Assembly: GCA_020436955.1 (NCBI GenBank)
Contig: JAGQWW010000209.1
Coordinates: 1 to 5,403 of the forward strand
DNA: 5,403 nt
Direction: 5' to 3'
Source: Saprospiraceae bacterium
GTDB taxonomy: Bacteria; Bacteroidota; Bacteroidia; Chitinophagales; Saprospiraceae
Shown: in pieces, positions 1 to 5,122 of the stretch
Numbering within the stretch: position 1 is the first letter of the stretch
How the letters are laid out: each line of letters starts with the position of its first letter
Notes under the pieces: generated by a model
Seen by the model: only the letters and a program-made list of their open reading frames with translations
What the model was told of the DNA's origin: nothing
Database searches by the model: none
Program-made: the position numbers and the translations under genes

Positions 1-736
1 ATTGTCTCCTGTTGGATTGTCATTGGTTACCAAATTGGCCCCAATGAAAATCGTAGGTTTCTTGATGGGTATCTGGTTCCTTTCTTCTTCCATTGCTCAC
101 CAGGGTGGTAAGCATATCGCCAAGATGATGGCAGTGGATGAAGGTGCCATAGTACAAGGTGAGAAATTCCAGGGATGTTTGGCTAATCAGGAAATTAAAA
201 CTGCATTGAAGGAAGACTTCTTCCAAAACTGGTTATCTGCTAACCCGGAAGGAGGAGAAGGCACTGACCCATGTGCAGGTTTGACTGGTGCGGAATTAGA
301 ACTTTGTAGAGGCAAGAATACCTTGGATGAAGGTTTGGCTAATCCTCAGTTTGCAACTTATCTAAACGGGAAAGTAGGTAGTGAAAAATACTACCCAGGT
401 CAAATCCAGATAAAAGAAATCAAGGAAAAAGCAGAAGAAATTAAGAATGAAAAGCTTAGGGATAAGGAAATGGGCAAGAGTTACGTAAGCTTCTTGACTA
501 CTGATCCTCAATATTCTATAGCTGGTGGTGCTGCTCCAAAAGTAGTTGAAAAAGCTTCCGCTTCTCAAATTGTTGATGGAACTTCTTCTGCAGAAGTTAT
601 ACAGTGTCTAAGAGAAGATACGTTGACCTTGGCCCTAAGTGTATTCCGCAAATTAGGTTACATCGCCATTGGCTGTGGTATTTTCTTATTCTTACTTGGA
701 CCAATGGTATCCCGCTGGATGCACGGTATCAAATAA
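1..736 (+). CDS. POT/PTR family proton-coupled oligopeptide transporter, C-terminal part (5' end outside window)
   Basis: This is the last ~244 codons of an inner-membrane symporter of the proton-dependent oligopeptide transporter family, which imports di- and tripeptides. The reading frame is open at the window edge; base 1 is the last base of an upstream codon and the apparent TTG start at base 2 is not a real start. The visible N-terminus carries the family's penultimate-helix signature (SPVGLSLVTKLAP), followed by a helix at about residues 17-38 and a last helix at about 217-237 ending in a basic tail. Between them lies a hydrophilic insert of about 170 residues, charged around 136-158, with cysteines at 59, 91, 102 and 202. 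In the usual topology this loop faces the periplasm and is short, so the insert is odd. The gene stands alone here and ends in a strong terminator. The family call is from memory of its motifs and is firm; the substrate is inferred. Confidence 0.88.
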   Translation, partial: LSPVGLSLVTKLAPMKIVGFLMGIWFLSSSIAHQGGKHIAKMMAVDEGAIVQGEKFQGCLANQEIKTALKEDFFQNWLSANPEGGEGTDPCAGLTGAELELCRGKNTLDEGLANPQFATYLNGKVGSEKYYPGQIQIKEIKEKAEEIKNEKLRDKEMGKSYVSFLTTDPQYSIAGGAAPKVVEKASASQIVDGTSSAEVIQCLREDTLTLALSVFRKLGYIAIGCGIFLFLLGPMVSRWMHGIK

Positions 737-757
737 TCGAATATTATAATATAATCC

Positions 758-795
758 AAAACGGGTTTGGCATTCATGCCAGACCCGTTTTTTTT
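758..795 (+). terminator. Rho-independent terminator of the peptide transporter gene
   Basis: A near-perfect hairpin pairs 760-773 with 776-789: 14 pairs with one G-U wobble. Realistically the two innermost A-T pairs open to give a 4-base loop. The stem runs into eight consecutive T (788-795), and the A run at 758-761 can extend it. It lies 21 bases after the transporter stop codon, with GC-rich stem and U tract in the classical arrangement for the + strand. Confidence 0.93.
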
Positions 796-820
796 GTACT
801 TTTACCTGAAACGCAGCACA

Positions 821-1363
821 ATGAGCACATCAATCTTCAAGACCTTTCTCAATTTTACCCGGAATATCAAAACCACCGGTGCTATTTTTGAAACTTCTGC
901 CAGGGTCGAGAATGAAATCTGCTCCAAAATTGGTCCTCATTCCAAACTTGTTATTGAGTATGGAACCGGCTATGGCAACCTCACTGCAAAAATTCTGGAA
1001 AGACTTCCTAAAGACGGCAAACTCATCGCTTTTGAAGTCAATGAAGACTTTGTAGCAGCTGTAAAAGCAAAATTTAACGACCCCAGACTGACCGTTGTGA
1101 AACATTCCGCTGTAGAACTACCGGCCTACATAGACCAGCCCATCCAAAACATAGTCTCCTCTATTCCCTTTACCCTCATCCCAAAAGAAGAAGGGGACGC
1201 TATCATCCAACAAAGCCACGACCATATGGCAGATGGCGGCTATTTCAGCCAGGTCCTCTATTCAAAATTCCACCTCAAACGCTTCAAAAAACACTTCAGC
1301 AAATGTGAAGTAAAAGTGGTCCCGAATATTCCAATTGAGCATGTGTATCATTGTTTGAAATAG
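821..1363 (+). CDS. Small class I SAM-dependent methyltransferase, phospholipid N-methyltransferase-like
   Basis: A 180-residue Rossmann-fold methyltransferase. The SAM-binding motif I is at about residues 44-53 (VIEYGTGYGN), with the acidic residue that usually contacts the ribose at E72 (AFEVNEDF). The motif IV region reads SSIPF (113-117). The N-terminal segment FLNFTRNIKTTGAI and the C-terminal NIPIEHVYHCLK match what I recall of PmtA-like enzymes, which methylate phosphatidylethanolamine; automated tools often label them rRNA adenine methyltransferase-like. The KsgA/Erm NLPY motif is absent, so rRNA dimethylation is unlikely. I chose the ATG at 821 because the in-frame ATGs at 767 and 776 lie inside the upstream terminator hairpin and would encode a non-homologous lead. 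There is no clear Shine-Dalgarno sequence, as is common in Bacteroidota. TACTTTTA at 797 is one base off the Bacteroidota -7 consensus but lacks a well-spaced TTTG. The substrate is unproven. Confidence 0.82.
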   Translation: MSTSIFKTFLNFTRNIKTTGAIFETSARVENEICSKIGPHSKLVIEYGTGYGNLTAKILERLPKDGKLIAFEVNEDFVAAVKAKFNDPRLTVVKHSAVELPAYIDQPIQNIVSSIPFTLIPKEEGDAIIQQSHDHMADGGYFSQVLYSKFHLKRFKKHFSKCEVKVVPNIPIEHVYHCLK

Positions 1364-1364
1364 T

Positions 1365-1399
1365 CTTTGGCTATTAGCTTTTGGCTTTTGGCTTTTGGC
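1365..1399. repeat. Heptamer tandem array, unit TTTTGGC (five units, three perfect)
   Basis: Five contiguous 7-base units begin two bases after the methyltransferase stop codon. The last three (1379-1399) are identical TTTTGGC; the first is CTTTGGC and the second TATTAGC, so all five end in GC. On the - strand the unit reads GCCAAAA. A 7-base unit cannot keep a reading frame, so this is not protein repeat coding. The following bases keep the same phase for CCCCTTC (1407-1413) and CCCCCTC (1414-1420), which differ at one position. Confidence 0.85.
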
Positions 1400-1404
1400 A
1401 ATCA

Positions 1405-1428
1405 CCCCCCTTCCCCCCTCAAGGGGGG
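1405..1428. repeat. C-run/G-run inverted repeat
   Basis: Six C (1413-1418) face six G (1423-1428) across a TCAA spacer. An alternative register pairs CCCCCTT (1406-1412) with AAGGGGG (1421-1427). The hairpin could form on either strand about 50 bases after the methyltransferase stop codon. No T run follows, so I do not call it an intrinsic terminator, though it may protect the mRNA 3' end. It may be one element of a dispersed intergenic repeat family. Confidence 0.7.
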
Positions 1429-1460
1429 CGACATCTCGCAAACCGTTTACTCGTAAATAT

Positions 1461-1523
1461 CTTCCATCCTTCATCCCAAATCAAGATTCAAAAATCAAAA
1501 ATCCGTCCCCCATCCCCCATCTC
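1461..1523. repeat. Nine degenerate 7-base units in one phase
   Basis: Cut at 7-base intervals from 1461, all nine units start with C and the first six end in T. One unit is perfectly duplicated (CAAAAAT, 1489-1495 and 1496-1502). The last two units (1510-1523) share the start CCATC. Single matches of this kind are expected in pyrimidine-rich DNA; the support comes from the exact duplication and from the same behaviour in the other spacer blocks. Confidence 0.6.
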
Positions 1524-1557
1524 CTTTCGGTCTTGGACCTTGCGTACATCGCAAACC

Positions 1558-1606
1558 ATAATTCATAATTTCTTCCATCTTCTATCCTTCATCTTCCATC
1601 CAATTT
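1558..1606. repeat. Seven 7-base units in one phase, variants of CTTCCAT
   Basis: Exactly 49 bases divide into seven heptads. The first two are ATAATTC and ATAATTT. The next four are CTTCCAT, CTTCTAT, CCTTCAT and CTTCCAT variants (1572-1599), and the block closes with CCAATTT. Compared with the block at 1461, which has CTTCCAT directly followed by CCTTCAT, this block carries one extra heptad (1579-1585) between them, consistent with gain or loss of a whole unit. Confidence 0.65.
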
Positions 1607-1637
1607 TGCCATCCATCTTGCAAACCCATGTTAGTTC

Positions 1638-1686
1638 TTAGGCAAAAGAAAAGCCATGCTTCTTCTCTTCGTTAATTAGGCAAAAG
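1638..1686. repeat. Direct repeat TTAGGCAAAAG, two copies upstream of the membrane protein gene
   Basis: Identical 11-mers occupy 1638-1648 and 1676-1686, 38 bases from start to start, the second ending 29 bases before the ATG at 1716. They could be paired binding sites for a regulator or a remnant of duplication. No known operator is recognised. Confidence 0.55.
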
Positions 1687-1715
1687 CACCCGAAGGAAAA
1701 CTAACAGCAACAGTT

Positions 1716-3095
1716 ATGATGAACAGCCTAAAACACTATGGGGGTGTCACATTTGTGGCCGCATTATTCTTTTTCACTGCCTTCTTGATTGCCAAATCGG
1801 AAAACGCCCAAAACCTGGCCCTACTGCGTTGGGACGCAGCCGGATATTATGCTTACTTACCTGCATTTTTCATCCATCAGGATGCTACTTTCGGGTTTTA
1901 TGAGCCGAAGTCAGGCAAGAAGGCAAATGAGTTTATCAGGAACAAATCGGGGTGGTACCTCAACAAGTATGGTTGTGGGGTCGCTATGCTTCAAAGTCCT
2001 TTCTTTCTGGCAGGACATATAGTCGCTAAAAGAACCCTGCCTGAAGCGGCAGGATTTGGATGGCCGTATTATTATGCTGTCATGATTGGAGCAGCTTTGT
2101 ATGGGGCCCTGGGTCTGTTTTTTCTGGGATTAAGTCTCCAAACTTTTTTTTCAAAGACAGCTTCTATTTTGACAATAACCGCTTTGGGTTTTGGTACCAA
2201 CCTTTTTTATTACAGCTCCTTCGAAGGCATGATGTCTCATGTCTATTCCTTCTTTTTGTTTGCCTTGCTATTGTGGCTTACCCTACAATGGAAAAAGAAG
2301 TTTGCTGTGCGATGGATGCTGGCTTTAGCATTGACTGGTGGTTTGATAATAGCTACCCGACTAAGCAATGGTTTAGTTTTACTCGTTCCGCTGTTGTGGG
2401 GCTTAAAAAGTTGGAAAGACTTTGCCAATCAATCCAAACAGGTCTTTCTTCATGCAAAGTGGTTACCGGTTGCCTTGGTATGCTTCATTTTGCCTTCGCT
2501 ACCCCATTTACTTTACCTTCACCACATCACAGGCCAATGGATGATAGAAGCGTACAGCGGGGAACATTTCTTTTGGAACCAACCTTTGGCTCACAAAGTT
2601 TTGTTCAGCTTTAGAAAAGGATGGTTCGTATGGAGTCCGGTTTTATTATTAGGTGGTTTAGGGTTCTTTTTTATTAAAAAACACCAAGGCACCTTCGCCA
2701 TCTCAGTCTTCCTGATTTTAAATCTTTACCTGGTCTCCTCCTGGTGGTGCTGGTGGTACGGCGGTGGATTTGGTATGCGAGCCTTGATCGAAAGCTCTGT
2801 CTTTATGGCCATCCCAATGGCAGCATTTATTGACCAAATACGGAAGTCAAAAGTTCTGTCTTACGCATTCGCAGCCATCTTTCCCTGGCTCATAGCGCTC
2901 AACCTATTCCAGACACACCAATACCAAAAAGGCATCATCCACTACGACGCCATGACCGAAAAAGCCTACTGGGAAATATTTGGTTACCCGCATCCGGTAC
3001 CCCAAACCATCATGGACAAAAGAAACCAATACCTGGAATATACAGATGCTGCGAAGGCCATGGAGGATGCCAATTACAGAGCAGCGTTGGAGTAG
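1716..3095 (+). CDS. Polytopic membrane protein with GT-C glycosyltransferase-like architecture
   Basis: This 459-residue inner-membrane protein has about ten hydrophobic segments, near residues 11-27, 117-141, 149-167, 174-191, 200-229, 249-270, 307-320, 325-344, 358-372 and 379-398. A hydrophilic loop of about 90 residues follows the first helix and contains RWDAAGYYAYLPA (38-50). An aspartate early in that first outer loop is typical of GT-C enzymes, which use polyprenyl-phosphate sugars. A tryptophan-rich motif SWWCWWYGGGFGMR (342-355) follows the eighth helix; I recall similar motifs in uncharacterised Bacteroidota membrane proteins of this type. A hydrophilic tail of about 60 residues ends the protein. 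ATG codons at 1716 and 1719 are both possible; the first is taken. No ribosome binding site is seen. Donor and acceptor are unknown, and an ancestral transporter-like or unrelated membrane role cannot be excluded. No sugar-pathway genes flank it. Confidence 0.72.
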   Translation: MMNSLKHYGGVTFVAALFFFTAFLIAKSENAQNLALLRWDAAGYYAYLPAFFIHQDATFGFYEPKSGKKANEFIRNKSGWYLNKYGCGVAMLQSPFFLAGHIVAKRTLPEAAGFGWPYYYAVMIGAALYGALGLFFLGLSLQTFFSKTASILTITALGFGTNLFYYSSFEGMMSHVYSFFLFALLLWLTLQWKKKFAVRWMLALALTGGLIIATRLSNGLVLLVPLLWGLKSWKDFANQSKQVFLHAKWLPVALVCFILPSLPHLLYLHHITGQWMIEAYSGEHFFWNQPLAHKVLFSFRKGWFVWSPVLLLGGLGFFFIKKHQGTFAISVFLILNLYLVSSWWCWWYGGGFGMRALIESSVFMAIPMAAFIDQIRKSKVLSYAFAAIFPWLIALNLFQTHQYQKGIIHYDAMTEKAYWEIFGYPHPVPQTIMDKRNQYLEYTDAAKAMEDANYRAALE

Positions 3096-3106
3096 GATTA
3101 AATTGG

Positions 3107-3239
3107 GCTTATAGGATTTGGGATATGGTAGCCGGTAGCCGGTAGCCGGAAATTATTTCATATTTACATACCCATAAAGCATATAACATATAACATATAG
3201 CAAATCCGGCAAACCGTAATCCGGCTACCGGCTACCGTA
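3107..3239. repeat. Spacer of 19 consecutive heptads, including GTAGCCG x3 and TAACATA x2
   Basis: The convergent spacer can be cut into nineteen 7-base units in a single phase. The first seven all start with G and include GTAGCCG three times in tandem (3128-3148). In the remaining twelve (from 3156) the fourth base is C in ten, with TAACATA duplicated at 3184-3197 and TACCGGC/TACCGTA at the right end. There is no gene in the spacer. The last heptads run into the 3' end of the OmpA-family gene, whose stop codon is at 3232-3234. Confidence 0.75.
3133..3237. repeat. 18-bp perfect inverted repeat between convergent genes
   Basis: Bases 3133-3150 are the exact reverse complement of 3220-3237, with a 69-base loop. 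Because the left arm is a heptamer array, an alternative register pairs 3123-3142 with 3221-3240 over 20 bases with one wobble. The right arm covers the stop codon of the OmpA-family gene on the - strand. A fold-back here could mark the 3' ends of both convergent transcripts, but the loop is long and no T run follows, so intrinsic termination is not supported. Confidence 0.75.
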
Positions 3240-4179
3240 TAATCTCAAACAACTCCTCCAGCTTGGGACTCAAAATGATTTCTACTCTACGGTTTTTGGC
3301 TTTATTGGCGTCGGAGTCATTTTCTACTACCGGTTGGAAATAGGAACGGCCGGCTGCTGTCATTCTGGTCTGGTCTACACCGTATTCGGCCAGGACTTTT
3401 ACTACTGAGGTGGCTCTGGAGGTACTTAGGTCCCAGTTGAAGGACGCGGTTCCTACATTGTCAGTGTGTCCCTCTACCATAACTTCGATCTCGGGATTGG
3501 ATTTGAGGACGCCGGCTAACTGTTGCAGGGCTTTTTTACCATTTGCATTTACATCATCGCTACCTGATTTGAAAAGTAGGTTTTGGCTAAGGGAGACATA
3601 TAGTTTTCCATTTCTGGGAGTCACCGTAAGGTCTGTAGCAGAAAAACCTACCAGGGCCTGATTAATTTTATCGCGTAGCATTTGCATGCGACTGTCTTTT
3701 TCATTCATGGCAGCCTGCAATTCTTCAATGCGTTGTTGCCAGGAGGCAAGTTTTTCTTCTTGTAGGGCCAATTCAGATTGCAGGGAGTCCAGTCGTTCTT
3801 TTCGGGTATCCAATTCATCACTTTGTTTGGCCAGTTTTTCGGTCAATTGACGGATTTCGCTGGAGGATGCATTTACCAGGGCACGATTTTGATTCAACAA
3901 ATCTTCATATCGGTGAAGCATGTCCTGGTTACTTCGGTCGAGAGTCTGGATGCGTAAAGTCAAATCGGCCACCTCTTGTTCCGTTTGACGCAGTCTGGCT
4001 TGTACTACTGCTTTCTCTTCTTCACATTCATTTTTCTGCTGCTCTACAATTTTTAAATCATTATAAGCTTGCTCGTAGTAATCTTTTTGGTTCTGCAATT
4101 CGTTATACTTCTTTGTGCTGACACAACTAAATAGACCAAAGCTGAGGGAAAAGAGGAGGATTTTGGTATAAATTTTCAT
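3232..4179 (-). CDS. OmpA-family lipoprotein with coiled coil and peptidoglycan-binding domain
   Basis: This 315-residue envelope protein probably anchors the outer membrane to peptidoglycan. Residues 1-18 form a lipoprotein signal ending LFS before C19; what follows (VSTKK) lacks the acidic surface-export signal known from Bacteroidota, so the protein probably faces the periplasm. Residues ~25-172 are rich in Glu, Gln, Lys and Leu and read as a long coiled coil. The OmpA C-terminal domain spans ~193-303, with GHTDN at 237-241, LSTSRA at 251-256 and NRRVEI at 296-301. D240 and R255 are 15 residues apart, as are the two diaminopimelate-binding residues known in Acinetobacter OmpA, so cell-wall binding looks intact. 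There is no beta-barrel domain. The gene is divergent from fdhD and convergent with the membrane protein gene. The ATG at 4179 gives a complete signal peptide and no alternative start is needed. Confidence 0.92.
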   Translation of the reverse strand: MKIYTKILLFSLSFGLFSCVSTKKYNELQNQKDYYEQAYNDLKIVEQQKNECEEEKAVVQARLRQTEQEVADLTLRIQTLDRSNQDMLHRYEDLLNQNRALVNASSSEIRQLTEKLAKQSDELDTRKERLDSLQSELALQEEKLASWQQRIEELQAAMNEKDSRMQMLRDKINQALVGFSATDLTVTPRNGKLYVSLSQNLLFKSGSDDVNANGKKALQQLAGVLKSNPEIEVMVEGHTDNVGTASFNWDLSTSRATSVVKVLAEYGVDQTRMTAAGRSYFQPVVENDSDANKAKNRRVEIILSPKLEELFEIIR

Positions 4180-4205
4180 GGAATGCTATAGCTTTATAAT
4201 CAGTT

Positions 4206-4249
4206 AATGAACCATTTATAGAAGCAAGATAAAACCATAAAGGTTCATT
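4206..4249. promoter_or_regulatory. Palindrome in the divergent OmpA-lipoprotein/fdhD promoter region
   Basis: AATGAACC (4206-4213) is the exact reverse complement of GGTTCATT (4242-4249). If A4214 is bulged, TTTAT (4215-4219) also pairs with ATAAA (4237-4241), giving 13 pairs around a 17-base loop. It sits in the middle of the 90-bp spacer between two divergent starts. This could be a two-site operator serving both genes or a leader hairpin of either transcript. I find no good match to the Bacteroidota promoter consensus on either strand, and no recognised regulator motif. Confidence 0.5.
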
Positions 4250-4269
4250 TTATAAAAAAAGTTAATACA

Positions 4270-5121
4270 ATGGCCGGTAAAAGTGCGGATGGGCTCAGAA
4301 ATATTGAAGCAATAGAAGTAACAGGGCAGGACAAAATTTCCAAACAGGAAATTATTGTTGCAGAAGAGCCATTGGAAATCAGGCTGCGTTTTTATTCTAA
4401 AGAAAGTCCTATCAGCTCAAAAATTGCGGTGACGATGCGAACACCGGGATATGATGCTGAGTTGGCAACAGGATTTCTTTTTACAGAAGGCATTATAACC
4501 GAACCTAACGCTATAGAAACAGTGGAGCATGTGCCCGCGCGGAATGTCCTTTCGGAAGGAAATTTAATTGAAGTCGGCATCAAAAAAGGTATCCCTGTTG
4601 ACCTAAAAAAACTACAAAGGAATTTTTATACTTCTTCCAGTTGTGGTGTTTGTGGTAAAGCCTCTATTGAAGCAGTAAAAACCAGTTCTGCCTATCCTAT
4701 TTTGCACAATACGATTACTGTCAAAGGTGATATTTTTTACCATTTACCTGACCAGCTAAGAAATCACCAGGAGTTATTCGATTGTACCGGAGGTTTGCAT
4801 GCAGCAGGCCTTTTTGATTTAAACGGCAATCTTATCGTGTTGCGGGAAGATATTGGCAGACATAATGCTGTTGACAAAGCCATTGGATATGCTTTGAAAA
4901 ATCTACCACTCCCATTATCAGAAACCATATTACTGGTAAGCGGACGAGCAGGATTTGAGATTGTTCAAAAAGCCTCCATGGCAGGCATTCCTATCCTGGC
5001 TGCAGTTGGCGCTCCTTCCTCTCTTTCTTATAAATTGGCAATGGATGCCGGTATGACCCTTATCGGATTTCTAAAAGGAGACCGATTTAATGTTTATACT
5101 TTTCCCGGACGGATCGGCTAA
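4270..5121 (+). CDS. fdhD: Formate dehydrogenase accessory sulfurtransferase FdhD
   Basis: A full-length 283-residue FdhD. In E. coli this cytoplasmic protein takes sulfur from the cysteine desulfurase IscS and passes it to the molybdenum (bis-MGD) cofactor, making formate dehydrogenase active. The sequence shows the loop SSSCGVCG with C125 and C128, matching the essential CxxC of E. coli (C121, C124). It also has CTGGLHAAGLF (172-182), the highly conserved REDIGRHNAVDK (192-203), and SGRAGFEIVQKASMAGIP (224-241). All are expected parts of the family, and none is missing. The ATG at 4270 begins just after an AT-rich stretch and gives the usual short N-terminal lead. The gene is divergent from the OmpA-family gene and is not in an operon here. 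Its partner dehydrogenase is not in the window, so the link to formate metabolism is inferred from family knowledge. Confidence 0.96.
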   Translation: MAGKSADGLRNIEAIEVTGQDKISKQEIIVAEEPLEIRLRFYSKESPISSKIAVTMRTPGYDAELATGFLFTEGIITEPNAIETVEHVPARNVLSEGNLIEVGIKKGIPVDLKKLQRNFYTSSSCGVCGKASIEAVKTSSAYPILHNTITVKGDIFYHLPDQLRNHQELFDCTGGLHAAGLFDLNGNLIVLREDIGRHNAVDKAIGYALKNLPLPLSETILLVSGRAGFEIVQKASMAGIPILAAVGAPSSLSYKLAMDAGMTLIGFLKGDRFNVYTFPGRIG

Positions 5122-5122
5122 A

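Larger units (their letters stand above)
1432..1626. repeat. Three copies of a 13-base element, CATCT(C/T)GCAAACC
   Basis: The copies are at 1432-1444 (CATCTCGCAAACC), 1547-1557 (CATCGCAAACC, lacking two bases) and 1614-1626 (CATCTTGCAAACC). The first and third differ at one position. Copies one and two are each followed, after roughly 15 AT-rich bases, by a pyrimidine-rich heptad block starting CTTCCAT, so they look like the left ends of a longer diverged duplication. Confidence 0.65.
1364..1715. other. 352-bp non-coding spacer built largely of short repeats
   Basis: No credible gene is present. The + strand is strongly pyrimidine-rich in the middle, and the short open frames here are low-complexity with no recognisable protein. 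From left to right it holds a heptamer array, a C6/G6 inverted repeat, two blocks of degenerate 7-base units, three copies of a CATCT(C/T)GCAAACC-like element and an 11-base direct repeat near the next gene. Any promoter for the membrane protein gene should be in the last ~100 bases, but I find no convincing TTTG/TAnnTTTG pair. Confidence 0.75.

Noticed and set aside
797..804. TACTTTTA as a Bacteroidota -7 promoter element for the methyltransferase
   Set aside because: It has one mismatch to TAnnTTTG, but the nearest upstream TTTG (766-769) is 27 bases away, outside the usual spacing, and lies in the terminator stem.
767..820. In-frame upstream ATG codons (767, 776) that would lengthen the methyltransferase by up to 18 residues
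   Set aside because: They lie inside the terminator hairpin and its T run. The extra residues do not resemble the family, and the ATG at 821 matches the expected N-terminus.
604..891. 95-codon open frame across the transporter end and terminator
   Set aside because: It overlaps two well-supported genes in another frame and shows no protein-like motif.
1405..1428. Intrinsic terminator of the methyltransferase gene
   Set aside because: A GC hairpin is present but no T run follows it on either strand.
1381..1641. 86-codon open frame in the spacer
   Set aside because: It is a by-product of stop-poor, pyrimidine-rich heptad repeats. The translation is low-complexity, and a 7-base period cannot preserve a coding frame.
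2060..2614. 184-codon open frame inside the membrane protein gene
   Set aside because: It is a shadow in a different frame of a clearly better coding sequence.
3107..3239. CRISPR array
   Set aside because: The repeats are 7 bases and contiguous, with no uniform spacers and no cas genes nearby.
4180..4269. Moco/Tuco riboswitch upstream of fdhD
   Set aside because: The spacer is only 90 bases and its single bulged hairpin shows none of the multi-stem layout expected of that riboswitch class.
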